DNA of 64,000 bases from Actinomycetota bacterium (GCA_003168255.1 PMSU01000140.1:2139-66138); one strand, 5' to 3'; counted from the first letter of the stretch, positions 33,684 to 43,727 are shown. Made by a program: numbers and translations. The notes: a model not told the origin generated them from the letters alone.

Positions 33684-34127
33684 ATGACACCGCAGGCCAG
33701 CCTGAGGCAGGTTGATCATTCTGCTTACATCGCCGCGGTTCGTCACCATCTAGAAACCCAGGACATCGCCACGGTCGACGTGCGTATCAGCGTGTCGCCG
33801 GAGGGACGGCGCGAGGCGGTCATGCGGCTGGTGCCAGATGATTCAGCGCCGGTTGGCCAGGTTCCACTGGATGTGTCGGTGAGGTGGGATGAGGAGTACG
33901 GCTGGTCGCTGCTCGCTCGTTACGACAGCGCCCCACCTGTTCCCGGAAGTCCCGTGCACAAAGGGCTAGCTGTCCTGCCCGATCCGGATGACGTTGCGAC
34001 ATGGGTCGTTGTGCTGCTTGCCCGCCCTGACGTGACCCCTAGCCGGGAAGACGGTCCGTATCGGGATCGCTCGTCCGCGGATCCGGCATTCGAGGCCCAG
34101 TTGGCGCACTACATAGCTGTTCACTGA
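33684..34127 (+). CDS. Hypothetical protein, DUF6292-like
   Basis: 147 residues. DHSAYIAAVRHHLETQDI opens an alpha/beta domain, followed by VDVRISVSPEGRREAVMRLV and VSVRWDEEYGWSLLARYD, typical of a small actinobacterial family that I associate with DUF6292; this is from memory and not certain. It begins 13 bases after the small membrane protein gene and is convergent with the primase gene, two bases apart. Confidence 0.5.
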   Translation: MTPQASLRQVDHSAYIAAVRHHLETQDIATVDVRISVSPEGRREAVMRLVPDDSAPVGQVPLDVSVRWDEEYGWSLLARYDSAPPVPGSPVHKGLAVLPDPDDVATWVVVLLARPDVTPSREDGPYRDRSSADPAFEAQLAHYIAVH

Positions 34128-34129
34128 CG

Positions 34130-36370
34130 TCACCGTGCATGCGGCTTTGGTGCTCGCGCCTGTGTGGCTCCCGCTGGACGGGGATGAGCAGGTTGGTTCA
34201 CGGCAGCCTCGGCGGCGGCCGATCTTACGACGTACCGCGCGGAGTGTGGGTAACCCAGGGCCGCGTGAGCTGCCGGGTTCCGGGCTGTCCGGGTTGTTTC
34301 TCCGGGGTCACCGCTGGCCCGTCTCGGAAAGGCCGGGTCTTTTGGGGATGTGCCGACTCTGGAGATCGCATCAGCGACGGCACTGGTGACCTCAGAAGGC
34401 TCTAGCTTTAGCCGCTGCGCCACGCGGGCAACCTGACGGCCGATCTCCTCGGGTGGCATCTGGGCGATGAGCGGAGCTGTGGATCGCAGGGCGTTGCCGC
34501 GGCCTTCGATGAACTCGAGCCAGCGATCCCATCGGGCGATGTTGGCATCGATGACGAGGTCCGCCAGCGGTTGCGCGCGATCTGCGAGTGCGGCTGCGAG
34601 AGCCGGCCGGCCCGCTGTTTCGAGCATTCCCGCTGGATCCTGACCAGCGGAGAGCACGACGGCGGTGATCTTGTCTGTGACGCCGCGCAGGATCTCATAT
34701 GCCTTAAGGGCGGCTTTCTGCCCCGCCTGGTCACTGTCGAGAGCGACCAGGATGCCTGTCTCCCGCACGTTTATGATCTCGGCCAGGGCCGCGACCTGAC
34801 GCGGTGTCAGGGCGGTGCCGCAGGGGGCGAGCCCGGCGTAGCGCTCAGGGTCGGCGGTGCTGACGGCGATTGCGTCGAGAGGCCCTTCGACAATGACGGG
34901 CTTCGCCCCCCGTGCCAGTGCGCTGCGTGCCTCGTGCAGGCCGAACAGCAGATCGCTCTTGCTGTACAGCTCGGTTGCCGGGCTGTTGAGATACTTCGGC
35001 ACCTCTTTGCCCGCCTGTGGGCTTGCCCGCCCTATGAATCCGGCGACTGCTCCTTCTGGAGTTCGGACAGGGAATATAGCCCGGTCACGGAAGGTGTCGA
35101 TGAGTGTCGTCCGGCTTGACCGGCGGGCGAGTCCGGCTGCCTCAATGTCGGCGTCCTTAAAGCCGAGGTCGCGCAGGTGGTCAGTGAACGTGGTCCACCC
35201 AGCCGGCGCGTACCCAACGCGCCAGTCTTGCTGGACGGACTCGCCTAGGCCACGGCTCTCTAGGTAGACCGATGCCCAGCTTCCGCGGAGTCGGCCGGTG
35301 TAGAACTGCTCGGCCGCCGCTTGTAGCCGGGACGCTGTGCTGAGGTGCCTGGGTGGCGCGGCGCTAGCCGTTGCCTGGGCGATCTCGGCCTGCGTGCGCT
35401 GGTTGGTGGAACTGGCTTGCCCGGCGTTTGCGCGGGCAGGCGGTTCAGCCGTTCTCTCGGTCCTGGCAACTAGTGCCTGGCCCGCTGTCGTCATGGGAGC
35501 TGGGAGGACGGCATCCAGGCAGGTGAAGGCCTTCGCGGCGGCGCGGAGGATCCGGTCACCCACGGCCTGGATCAGCTCGGCCGGGTGGGCGCGCTCGTCT
35601 GTCCCGGCCCAGCTGGATACGTACGGGAAGCTGATCGAGGGAGTGCCCATGCCGAGCCGCGCTGCGACAAGGAGCGTGACGGAGTCGGCTTCGACCTTCC
35701 GGACCCCGTGGCATTCGAGGGTTCGGGTGCCGTCGAGGTAGGGGGAATCACCGTGCAGCAGTACGTGGCCGAGCTGGTGAGCCAGGGCTGTGACTGCGGT
35801 CGGCTCGTCGGCGTCGCGCCGCACGTGGATGCGCCGGTCGCGCCAGCTTATGAAGGAGTCACCTTCGGCGCAGTCGCCGCGCTCAACGCGGAAGCCTGAC
35901 CGGAAGGCGAGACTGGCGAGCGCGTCCCAGGCTCCGGATGGTGGCTGGCCTGCACCCTGGTAGGGCGGTGTCCTGAGAGGAACCGGGACGCCGTGGGTCT
36001 GGGGCAGGTCGAAGACAACGCTGGCGCGCGCCCTTGCCCCGGCCTGACTGTGCTGCGCTGGTCCTCCGGACTCGGCGATGATCCAGATACCGTGCTCGCC
36101 CCGGTTAACCTGGCGGCCGTTCTGCTGCCAGTCGTCGTAGCTGAGCAGCTTGGTGGCTTGGGGGCGCTGTGCCCAGATCAGCATGGTATTAGCGAATCCG
36201 ATCGGCATGAGCGACTCAGCCCGGTGCAGCCATGCTTCCCAGTCCTTTCCGCTGCGCAGCGCGCGGGCACCTCTGACAACTATCTTGTTCAGCCGGGCAA
36301 GGTGCTGCTCCCGCTGATCCTCTCCGTCATGCCGCTGCGGGTGATCCACAGAGCGATAGGTGGTAGCCAT
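34130..36370 (-). CDS. ArdC-like / DnaG-type primase fusion
   Basis: 746 residues. Residues 15-130 resemble the ArdC N-terminal ssDNA-binding domain (GFANTMLIWAQRPQATKLLS, then GRQVNRGEHGIWI). Residues 150-280 are a zincin-like domain with HQLGHVLLHGD (HxxxH). From about 340 on is a DnaG core without its usual zinc finger: FRDRAIFPVRTPEGAVAGFI, then VIVEGPLDAIAV and ILVALDSDQAGQKAA as the Toprim acidic residues. ArdC proteins protect incoming ssDNA and primases restart its second strand, so the fusion would serve the newly entered transfer strand. The ATG overlaps the stop of the 54-residue gene (TGATG). It is the last gene of the transfer train. Confidence 0.8.
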   Translation of the reverse strand: MATTYRSVDHPQRHDGEDQREQHLARLNKIVVRGARALRSGKDWEAWLHRAESLMPIGFANTMLIWAQRPQATKLLSYDDWQQNGRQVNRGEHGIWIIAESGGPAQHSQAGARARASVVFDLPQTHGVPVPLRTPPYQGAGQPPSGAWDALASLAFRSGFRVERGDCAEGDSFISWRDRRIHVRRDADEPTAVTALAHQLGHVLLHGDSPYLDGTRTLECHGVRKVEADSVTLLVAARLGMGTPSISFPYVSSWAGTDERAHPAELIQAVGDRILRAAAKAFTCLDAVLPAPMTTAGQALVARTERTAEPPARANAGQASSTNQRTQAEIAQATASAAPPRHLSTASRLQAAAEQFYTGRLRGSWASVYLESRGLGESVQQDWRVGYAPAGWTTFTDHLRDLGFKDADIEAAGLARRSSRTTLIDTFRDRAIFPVRTPEGAVAGFIGRASPQAGKEVPKYLNSPATELYSKSDLLFGLHEARSALARGAKPVIVEGPLDAIAVSTADPERYAGLAPCGTALTPRQVAALAEIINVRETGILVALDSDQAGQKAALKAYEILRGVTDKITAVVLSAGQDPAGMLETAGRPALAAALADRAQPLADLVIDANIARWDRWLEFIEGRGNALRSTAPLIAQMPPEEIGRQVARVAQRLKLEPSEVTSAVADAISRVGTSPKDPAFPRRASGDPGETTRTARNPAAHAALGYPHSARYVVRSAAAEAAVNQPAHPRPAGATQARAPKPHAR

Positions 36371-36534
36371 CACGTGCTCCCGGCTGGCCGTTCAAGCCAC
36401 CCGGCCTGGTCCATGAGCGTGTAGATGACGCGCGGCCGTGCCTCCAGTGTGGTGATCAGGTTCTTGACCGTCGGTTGCAGTGTGCTCGTGGCGTCGGTCC
36501 AGCCATGCTCGGCGCTGGCGTCTAGTTCGCTCAT
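36370..36534 (-). CDS. Small protein upstream of primase
   Basis: 54 residues (MSELDASAEHGWTDATSTLQ ... WLERPAGST). The ribosome site GAAGGGAAA lies 7 bases before ATG 36534. The stop overlaps the primase start by one base, so it is translationally coupled. Helical, with PTVKNLITTLEARPRVIYTL; no family recognised. The longer open frame upstream is Pro/Arg-rich and probably not coding. Confidence 0.6.
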   Translation of the reverse strand: MSELDASAEHGWTDATSTLQPTVKNLITTLEARPRVIYTLMDQAGWLERPAGST

Positions 36535-36586
36535 CTCGGGTTTCCCTTCGGGTGATGTGTCCTGTGGCGCTCCGGTCAGTTCTTGG

Positions 36587-37507
36587 TCATGGATGGGAGG
36601 TACGTCGCGGTGTCTGCGGGTGGGCAGGCTTCTGACCGGGCACTCGTGCGGGCGCGTCTGCTGATCCGGGGCCAGCGACAAGGGCGAGAACCTGGTCAAT
36701 CGGGATGGGGAAGTCCTGGGCCCAGGGTTTGCTGGACCGGCGGTTGCCGGGTCTGGCAGGACGGTCGCGGGGGACAGCCGCGTTGATGATCTCGGCCGGG
36801 AGATTCGTGACCGTTTCCAGCTTCAGGCGCTGCTCGGTCTCTCCGAGCTTGCCGCGCCTTCGCGTGCGGGCTTGGTCCTGGGCTTCCTGGAGGATCTCGC
36901 GGGCGCGCTGTGTCTGGGCATCCGCCGTGGCGTGCGCTTCCCACTCAGCCCGGGTGGGGCCGTGCTCGGCTGCAACCCATGAGTGCCCGTGCCCGTCTCC
37001 GGCGGAGAGGGATGATCGTGGCGACCAGGTGCCATCACGCACATTGGGCGGACGCTTGAACAGCGGCGCGCTTTGGCGCATCGCTTCGTTAGGTGTCAAG
37101 CCGTCAGTGCGGAGCCGGTCGTAGCGGGCCATGGCGTGCGGGTGAAGCGTGCGGAGCCGGCCCTCGCATCTGTGCATGGCGGTTTCGGCGGTCGGGTCGA
37201 ACCACCGGGATGCCCGGTTGGCGTAGGGGACGGCTGCTCCCCAGACGCGGGCGGTGTCGAGCAGGCCGGCGTCGCGAAGCCATCTGGTGTCGTGGGCAGG
37301 TGCCCAGCGGATGCGTGCCATGGCCCGGTGCTGCCGTGCCTGTTCGATCAGGGCGCGGCGTTCCCGCTGGTCGCGTTCAGCGCGGATCCGGACCTGGCGG
37401 GCGATGACCGGCGCGACGGCGGCCGCGATCGACAGGAGTTGCATGGCCTGCTGCATGGTGTGACGAGCAGCGTCGTGGATTAGATCTGGATGGGTTTCGC
37501 CTTCCAT
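36587..37507 (-). CDS. Hypothetical element-encoded protein
   Basis: 306 residues, no family recognised. A hydrophobic helix near the N-terminus (AMQLLSIAAAVAPVIARQV) is followed by a strongly basic helix with RAERDQRERRALIEQARQHR, a central region with Trp/Arg motifs, and a long charged helix AREILQEAQDQARTRRRGKL. ATG 37507 follows GGAGAGGAGA at a normal distance. The gene starts 131 bases inside the annotated 3' end of the helicase gene, so one of the two ends is probably affected by a frameshift or real overlap. Confidence 0.65.
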   Translation of the reverse strand: MEGETHPDLIHDAARHTMQQAMQLLSIAAAVAPVIARQVRIRAERDQRERRALIEQARQHRAMARIRWAPAHDTRWLRDAGLLDTARVWGAAVPYANRASRWFDPTAETAMHRCEGRLRTLHPHAMARYDRLRTDGLTPNEAMRQSAPLFKRPPNVRDGTWSPRSSLSAGDGHGHSWVAAEHGPTRAEWEAHATADAQTQRAREILQEAQDQARTRRRGKLGETEQRLKLETVTNLPAEIINAAVPRDRPARPGNRRSSKPWAQDFPIPIDQVLALVAGPGSADAPARVPGQKPAHPQTPRRTSHP

Positions 37508-40500
37508 CACGGTCTCCTCTCCGCGGTAACCGGCTTCGCCGGGCAGTTGAGCGTGCTGACGGGGTGGTAGCGCGGGGCGGTGGGTCCGGGGGAGCTGGGA
37601 TGTCGAAGAGCGTCAATTCAGGCGGGTTGTCGGCCGCTGCTATCTGTGCCGCAGTTCGCGGAGTGCGCCGCTGTGTGCGTGTCCGGGCTGTCCGGGGCTT
37701 TGCCGGGGTGGTGGAGGCTGCTGGAGTGTCTGCCGGGAACTCGAAGAGCGGTTCGGCTGTCAGGTACGTGGGTGCCGGTCGCGCTCTCGCGGGCATCGGC
37801 GGGCGGGGCTCGCGCTGATCTTCGGGTGCGTCAGGTGTGTCGTCGTCGGCGGGTGTTGCGTGGTTGTCACCTCGACGATGCGGCGACGGCGGCATTTGGC
37901 TATCCCGAGCCGGTGCGGGGCCAGGTGACGGTGCACCAGGCAGGGGTGCCGCTTCGCTGGGCTGACGGGGGAGTCCGGTGACATCTGGCTCGGCAAAGAG
38001 CCGTGGCTGTGCCGGTTGCGGGGCAGATTCTCCCGTCGGGTCATGGCTGGCATCTGTGCCAGGAGCCAGCGGTAGCGCAAGGGGCTGGTGTGGCGTGCCG
38101 AGCGCAGAAGCGCTAGCTTCCTGGGGCTCCCTCGGTCGCCCGCCGCCGGGCTGATCCAGCGATCTGGCCGCACCGGGAGCCGTGACCATCGCGTGCGCGC
38201 GGCCAAGGCCTTCGAGATCCGCGCGAAGCGCGTGCACGCGGCGATTGCGGGTCGAGTATCCCCAGGGGCGGGGGAGATACCATGCGCCGCTGTCGCCGAT
38301 GCGAGCCGACCAGCGGAAGCCGCGGTCATGCAGGATGCGGCGCAGCGCCAGGTCTTCCTTGACCGTGCCGTGCACAAGAGTGCCGCTTTGATGGTGCTCG
38401 ATGACAAGGCCGGTGCCGCGAGCCGTCGCGTCGCCGAGCGGGGTGGCCGGCCGAGTTGCGGGCGATAGCGGAGGCATCTCGTGGCCATCTGTTCGCGTGC
38501 TTGTGTCTTCGCGAGCTAGGTCGCTGGCGGCGAGTTGTTCGACTAGGGGGCGCGTTGTGGCTATCGGCGCCCTGTCCTGGTGAGTCAGCGACGTTGATCG
38601 TGCGGTGTCGTCGCCGGAGGTTGGTGATGTGGCGCTGCTAACGCCGGGCGTTTGCGTGGAGCCGGGCTCTGGGTTGCTGATAGAGGGATACCGATCGGCT
38701 GCCTGGGCGTAAGTGTTGTGCGCTGGCGGGTCGAGGTGATCAGGATCGGATGCGGTTTCCGGGACATCGCTGCTGTCTCGATCGCTGTCACCGGAGGTTG
38801 GTGACATAGCGCTGCTAGCGCCGGGCATTTGCGCGGAGCCGGGTTCAGGGTCGCTGGCGATGGGGTGCTGGGCCGGCGTGTCGTCTGCGGGCGGGTTGAG
38901 GCGGTCAGGGTCGGATGAGGTTTTTGGGACGGGGCTGTCGTCTCGGTCAGGGGCTGCGGCAGCCAGGATCTCGGCATCGATCGCGTCACGCCGGGTGCGG
39001 GCTGCCTCCAGCTGAGCCGCGTACGGGAAGGGCTCGGCGATCCGGCGGGTGGCGTCATCCACGCGGTGCCGCAGTTCCTGGGCTTCCTCCCGCAGAGCGC
39101 GGGAACGGTCCGGCGCGCCGTCGATGCATGCGGTGATCTCTTTGACGATGCGCCAGTGCTGTCCGCTGGCGGTCCAGGACTGCTTGAGGTCGACGGTCAG
39201 ATCGCGGTATCCCGCGCTCACCGTCGCAACCGGCACCAGCTCACGCCATGTCTTCTGGGAGGAGAAGGCGATGCGCAGGCCTCGCCAGTGCACGACCTCG
39301 ACCCCGTACCGGGAGGTGATCGCCTGGTCGACGAGCCCGGCAAGGTGCGCGGGCACGTCGGCCTCCGCGATGGCGGTGTAAGGCCCGTTACGCCATACCT
39401 GGTCAGGTGCCTCCCCTGCGGTCTGGGCGACGGCATCGCAGGCCTCAGCCAGCTCCGTCTTTCCCCGGATCTGGCTCTGCCAGGCGCGGACGCTGTCTTC
39501 CAGGCGGCGGATGCCCCGCACGTGGCCGGTAGACAGGCTGCGCAGCCGTGCCACCTCGGCGTTGGCTTCCGCAAGGTCGAGGAGCAGGGGGTTACCGGTG
39601 GCGAGTGCCTTGACTTCGGCGTAGCTCAGGGTGGCGTCGCCGATGTCATCGACATCACGCCCTGATGTCCGGCCGCCCAGTACCTGCCCGATGAATCGTG
39701 CCTTGCGTTCCAGGGTCTGCCACATGTACGAGTCGAAGGAGCCCTCGCTGATGTACCGGTACAGGTCGACCGCGGGGTTGAGGTTGCCGGGTCGTAGCGC
39801 GCGGCCCTCACGCTGCTCGACGTCGGCGGGGCGCCAGGGCGCGTCGACATGGTGCAGGGCGACGCAGCGGGTCTGGATGTTGGTCCCGACGCCGAGCTTG
39901 TCGGTACTGCCGAGCAGGACCGATACCTTCCCGGCCCGGCAGTCGGCGAACAGCGCTGCCTTCTGGGTGTCGGTGCCGGCGTCGTGGATGAACCGGATCT
40001 GGCCGGCCGGGATGCCAGCGTTGACGAGCCCGGCGCGGATCTTCCCGTAGACCTGGGTGCCGGCCGCTTTGCTGGGCGTGCCGAGATCGCAGAACACGAT
40101 CTGGAGCCCGCCCCGCGGCCCGGCAGGCTCGTCCCCGGGCAGTTCGAGATTCTGGGTGTCGTGATAGATCCCGGCGACCCGTTCGACGACAGTGCCGATC
40201 TTTCCCGGGTCGGGGCTGGTGATCCCTATCAAGTCAAGGTCCAGCGCTGCCTTGCGCCCGTCGCTGCAGATTTTGAGCATGTTGTCTTGGTCGGCGTGGA
40301 CCGTCCCGCTGCGCACCTGGTCGGCGCGGTCGGCGAGGGTCGCGACATAGTCGCGCAGCTCGGCGCAGGAGTCGATGACGACGTTCTCGTGCCGGGCGTC
40401 CGGGCGCTGGACGGCGAAGGCCTCGGGCGGCCGGAGGTCGGCGACCTCGCCGAAGAGAGTCAGCAGTTCGGGGACGTTCTCGAACTTGGCCGGGCGGCGT

Positions 40501-43500
40501 TTCATCCGGAAGCTGGCGCCGTCGGGGGCGACTTCGACGCTGGTCTGGAATTGCACGAAGCTGGCTGCCCAGGCATCAGCGCTTTGCAGGCCCAGCGCGT
40601 CGAGGCGCTCGGGCTGGAGGTAGTGCTGCAGGACGTACATTTCCAGCAGCGAATTGGAGACGGGGGTGCCGGTGAACAGGGCGGCCTCCCGGGTTCCGCG
40701 CTCGCGTAGCACCCCGAGTTTCATGTCCAGGTCGGCGGCCCGTTTGGACGCGGGGACGGAGAATCCGTCGGTATGGACAGGGATGCCGAGGTTCTTGAAG
40801 TAGTGGGCCTCGTCGACCATCAGGAAGTCGGCGCCCAGGTGCTCGAAGCAGACGCCGTTGTCGGTGCGGTGATCGAGGAGCTTCCTGGCCCGGGTCTCGG
40901 CGGCGTCGACCAGTTTGGCCATCTTCTTGACCGTCCGGCTGCCTCCCTCACCTTCGGCGATTGCTGCCCGGTAGCGGGCAGCAATCTCGGCCAGGTGAGC
41001 AGCTTCGGTCGCGGGGTGGACGGGGATCGCGGTGAACGCGCTGTGCGTCATCACGATCGCGTCCCAGTCGCCGGTCGCGCAGCGGGCGGCGAACACTTTG
41101 CGTCCTTGCAGGTCAGCGAGGTCGTCGCGGGTGGCCATCAGGATCCGGGCTGCGGGGAACAGGCGCTTGCCCTCGCGCGCGGTTTGTTCCAGGAGATGGT
41201 TGGGGACCACGATGAGTGGCTTGCGGGCCAGGCCGAGTTCGCGCAGCTTGCGGGCGGCCATGAACATCGTGGGGGTCTTGCCGGTGCCTACCGGGTAGGG
41301 GCACAGGCTCGCCTTGGTGGAGATGATCCGGTGCACCATGTCGCGCTGATGCGCATACGGCGTGAAGTCGTCGGTCAGGCCGGGGAAGGTGAGGTGTGAT
41401 CCGTCGTAGCGGCGCAGGACCACGCTGTTGAACAGGCGGTTGTATTCGGTGGCGAGCCGGTCCGCGCGTTTGGGGTCTTCCCAGGCCCACTCGGCGAACC
41501 GGGCGCTGAGCGACTGCTGCTTCTCCTCGGCGAGCATGGTCTCGGCCTGGTTGCGGACCCGGCTCTCACCATCGGAGGTCTGGATGGTGTCATAGACGAC
41601 CGGGGCTTTGCCGTTGAGCGCCAGCTCCAGCAGCCGGTAGCCGTCAGCCCGGCCGGTGCCCCATTCCTCGCTGGCCTGCGCGGTGGTGGTGTAGTAGCGG
41701 TCGATCTTGACTTCCCACTGCGAAGTCACCGGGAGGCAGCTGACGGTGGGCGCGTGCCCGAGCGTTTCCGCGGCGAAGGCGCGCACGTCGTCGGCCGGTA
41801 TCCAGGGTGCACCAAGCTTGGCGCGGATCTCCTCCGGGCCGAGGTCGGGTGGCTGCACTCGTTCGAGTGCCCTGACCTGGTCGGCCCAGCGGTCCGGGTC
41901 GGCCTCGCCCGCTGCCCGGGCGCGGGCGAGCTTGTCGCGGACGTCGCCGGACAGGTACTCATCCGCGGTGACCCAGTTCCCGGTGGCCGGGTCGAGGTAG
42001 GCCAGGTCGTGCAGGTGCTCGGGGACGTGCTCGTCGGTGATCCCGAGCAGCCTGGCGATGACGGGAAGGTCGAGCTTGCCGCAGGAGTCCAGGCACAGCC
42101 TGATGGCTTCCTCGGCGGTGTCAGCGTGCGAGGGCCGGGTGATGGGCTGGTTGACGCGCTGGCGGAAGATCGCGGTCTTGGCGGCCTGGCCGGTCTCGTC
42201 GTCGTAGTCCTCCAGCGCGAGCACTGTGGCGTAGTCGGGGTCCTGGCGGAATCCGCCCATCCGGGGACGTCGGCGGGAGATCGTGGCCAGGCCGGTGTCC
42301 GGATCGGGCTCACCTTCGGTGAGGGTGCACCGGTTCACCGGGCCGTAGGTCGTGACGTACCGGTCGTAGGCGGCGTTGAGCTGGCGGCGCAGCGGGGCCA
42401 GGGACTCCTCGTCGCGGTCAAAGTCAGCTTCGGCGTCCAGCAGGGTGACGGCGGCGTCGCGGAGCCCGATCAGGGCGGTGAGTTCGGCGAGTTCCTTGCC
42501 GCGTGCTCCGGTCGCTGTCAGCTGGCCGTTCTGCACCTGGTGGACGGTGCCGCCGATCAGGTGGTACGAGCGTTCTTTACGGCCGTCGTCACGGTCGGGG
42601 ATCCCCAGGTCGGTGCTGGCTGCGGTGGGAATGACGACGGCATCCCAGGTCAGGTGCCTGGTGCGTGCGCTGGCGGTTAGGCGGGTGGCCGCTGCGGCCA
42701 GGGCCTCAGGCAGGGGTTCCGCGGATTCATCCCGGTGGACCCGGACCGTCCGTCCGTACTGGGCCGCGTGGTCGGGCAGCAGATCACCGAGGATCATGTC
42801 GGGGTGATCGACGAACCAGCGGTTGACGCAGTCTCCTGACCGCCAGCCCGCGTCAGGGGCGATATCCCACAGTTGCTCGGTGCGGACCCAGGCCGGCTCC
42901 GTCGCGGGTGTGCTCGCTGTCCGGCGCCGCAGCACCATGATGTCGGTCACGGTGTTGGTGCCGCCCGGCTTCAGCGCTGCGTTGGGCAGCCGGATAGCCC
43001 CTACAAGGTCGGCCTCGGCGGCGATGGCGCTGCGGGCCAGGTCGGTGTAGGAATCCATGGTGTAGCGGGAGGTGATGAGTACGGCGATGCCACCGGGCCG
43101 CAGTGACCGCACGGACCGCCAGATGCAGTAGTTATGCAGGCTGGCGGCGACTTCTTTGGGTGCGGTCGGGTCGTAGACCGGGGTTTCGCCGAAGGGAACG
43201 TTGCCGATGACCGCATCGAGGACGTGCGCGGGGAGGGCGGCGCTCTCCATCCGGGCGTTGAGGATCTGCGCGTCCGGGTGCAGCAGCTGCGCTATCCGCG
43301 CTGTGGTGGGGTCACGTTCGATCCCCGTCCAGTTCGCTTCGATGTCCGAGGGTGTCGCCGCCATGAAGGCCCCGGCGCCGCAACCCGGTTCGAGGATTCG
43401 TCCCTTCTCGAAGCCGAGTTCACGCAGGATCTCCCAGCAGGCCGTGGCCAGCGGCGCGGGTGTATAGAAGGCGTTGGGGGTGGCCTGCTGCGCTTCTGCC

Positions 43501-43727
43501 AGCCGGTCGGGTGGCAGCAGCCATTCGACCCGTTCGCCGATCTCCTGCCAGGTGCCCGTACGGGTCGCGGAGAACGCAGGCGCCATCGGGCCCCATCCGG
43601 CCCAGCCGCGCAGCGCGTCCAGGTCTGCTGATGACGGCTTGCCAGGCTGGCCGTCCAGCCGGTCGAGGACTTCCAGCGCCTCCAGGCTGGCCCGCGCCCG
43701 GGTGATCGGCCCGGCCGGCGTGGTCAC
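37377..43727 (-). CDS. Adenine methyltransferase-SNF2-like helicase giant protein
   Basis: 2116 residues from GTG 43727. Residues 111-125 (ILEPGCGAGAFMAAT) are SAM motif I and VIGNVPFG (163-170) is the NPPF-like catalytic motif of N6-adenine methyltransferases. A helicase follows with PVGTGKT near residue 812, VDEAHYF near 970, FTGTPVSN and QREGRALRPGN near 1306. The region after about 1500 is disordered and holds a tandem repeat. Near the C-terminus is a separate domain (ILHDRGFRWSARIGDSGAWYLPRPW). Such proteins occur in large conjugative elements and in phage P1-like DNA-protection systems. The last 45 residues are Arg-rich and overlap the next gene. Confidence 0.83.
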   Translation of the reverse strand: MTTPAGPITRARASLEALEVLDRLDGQPGKPSSADLDALRGWAGWGPMAPAFSATRTGTWQEIGERVEWLLPPDRLAEAQQATPNAFYTPAPLATACWEILRELGFEKGRILEPGCGAGAFMAATPSDIEANWTGIERDPTTARIAQLLHPDAQILNARMESAALPAHVLDAVIGNVPFGETPVYDPTAPKEVAASLHNYCIWRSVRSLRPGGIAVLITSRYTMDSYTDLARSAIAAEADLVGAIRLPNAALKPGGTNTVTDIMVLRRRTASTPATEPAWVRTEQLWDIAPDAGWRSGDCVNRWFVDHPDMILGDLLPDHAAQYGRTVRVHRDESAEPLPEALAAAATRLTASARTRHLTWDAVVIPTAASTDLGIPDRDDGRKERSYHLIGGTVHQVQNGQLTATGARGKELAELTALIGLRDAAVTLLDAEADFDRDEESLAPLRRQLNAAYDRYVTTYGPVNRCTLTEGEPDPDTGLATISRRRPRMGGFRQDPDYATVLALEDYDDETGQAAKTAIFRQRVNQPITRPSHADTAEEAIRLCLDSCGKLDLPVIARLLGITDEHVPEHLHDLAYLDPATGNWVTADEYLSGDVRDKLARARAAGEADPDRWADQVRALERVQPPDLGPEEIRAKLGAPWIPADDVRAFAAETLGHAPTVSCLPVTSQWEVKIDRYYTTTAQASEEWGTGRADGYRLLELALNGKAPVVYDTIQTSDGESRVRNQAETMLAEEKQQSLSARFAEWAWEDPKRADRLATEYNRLFNSVVLRRYDGSHLTFPGLTDDFTPYAHQRDMVHRIISTKASLCPYPVGTGKTPTMFMAARKLRELGLARKPLIVVPNHLLEQTAREGKRLFPAARILMATRDDLADLQGRKVFAARCATGDWDAIVMTHSAFTAIPVHPATEAAHLAEIAARYRAAIAEGEGGSRTVKKMAKLVDAAETRARKLLDHRTDNGVCFEHLGADFLMVDEAHYFKNLGIPVHTDGFSVPASKRAADLDMKLGVLRERGTREAALFTGTPVSNSLLEMYVLQHYLQPERLDALGLQSADAWAASFVQFQTSVEVAPDGASFRMKRRPAKFENVPELLTLFGEVADLRPPEAFAVQRPDARHENVVIDSCAELRDYVATLADRADQVRSGTVHADQDNMLKICSDGRKAALDLDLIGITSPDPGKIGTVVERVAGIYHDTQNLELPGDEPAGPRGGLQIVFCDLGTPSKAAGTQVYGKIRAGLVNAGIPAGQIRFIHDAGTDTQKAALFADCRAGKVSVLLGSTDKLGVGTNIQTRCVALHHVDAPWRPADVEQREGRALRPGNLNPAVDLYRYISEGSFDSYMWQTLERKARFIGQVLGGRTSGRDVDDIGDATLSYAEVKALATGNPLLLDLAEANAEVARLRSLSTGHVRGIRRLEDSVRAWQSQIRGKTELAEACDAVAQTAGEAPDQVWRNGPYTAIAEADVPAHLAGLVDQAITSRYGVEVVHWRGLRIAFSSQKTWRELVPVATVSAGYRDLTVDLKQSWTASGQHWRIVKEITACIDGAPDRSRALREEAQELRHRVDDATRRIAEPFPYAAQLEAARTRRDAIDAEILAAAAPDRDDSPVPKTSSDPDRLNPPADDTPAQHPIASDPEPGSAQMPGASSAMSPTSGDSDRDSSDVPETASDPDHLDPPAHNTYAQAADRYPSISNPEPGSTQTPGVSSATSPTSGDDTARSTSLTHQDRAPIATTRPLVEQLAASDLAREDTSTRTDGHEMPPLSPATRPATPLGDATARGTGLVIEHHQSGTLVHGTVKEDLALRRILHDRGFRWSARIGDSGAWYLPRPWGYSTRNRRVHALRADLEGLGRAHAMVTAPGAARSLDQPGGGRPREPQEASASALGTPHQPLALPLAPGTDASHDPTGESAPQPAQPRLFAEPDVTGLPRQPSEAAPLPGAPSPGPAPARDSQMPPSPHRRGDNHATPADDDTPDAPEDQREPRPPMPARARPAPTYLTAEPLFEFPADTPAASTTPAKPRTARTRTQRRTPRTAAQIAAADNPPELTLFDIPAPPDPPPRATTPSARSTARRSRLPRRGDRDGRRNPSRSNPRRCSSHHAAGHATPVDRGRRRAGHRPPGPDPR
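38614..38945 (-). repeat. Tandem repeat in the helicase gene
   Basis: Two imperfect repeats (38614-38790 and 38791-38945, offset 177 bases or 59 codons) encode Asp/Pro/Ser-rich units. Each contains (S)DPEPGS-type, SSAxSPTSGD and SDPDxLxPPA blocks. The region is a disordered linker between the helicase and the C-terminal domain. Confidence 0.7.
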
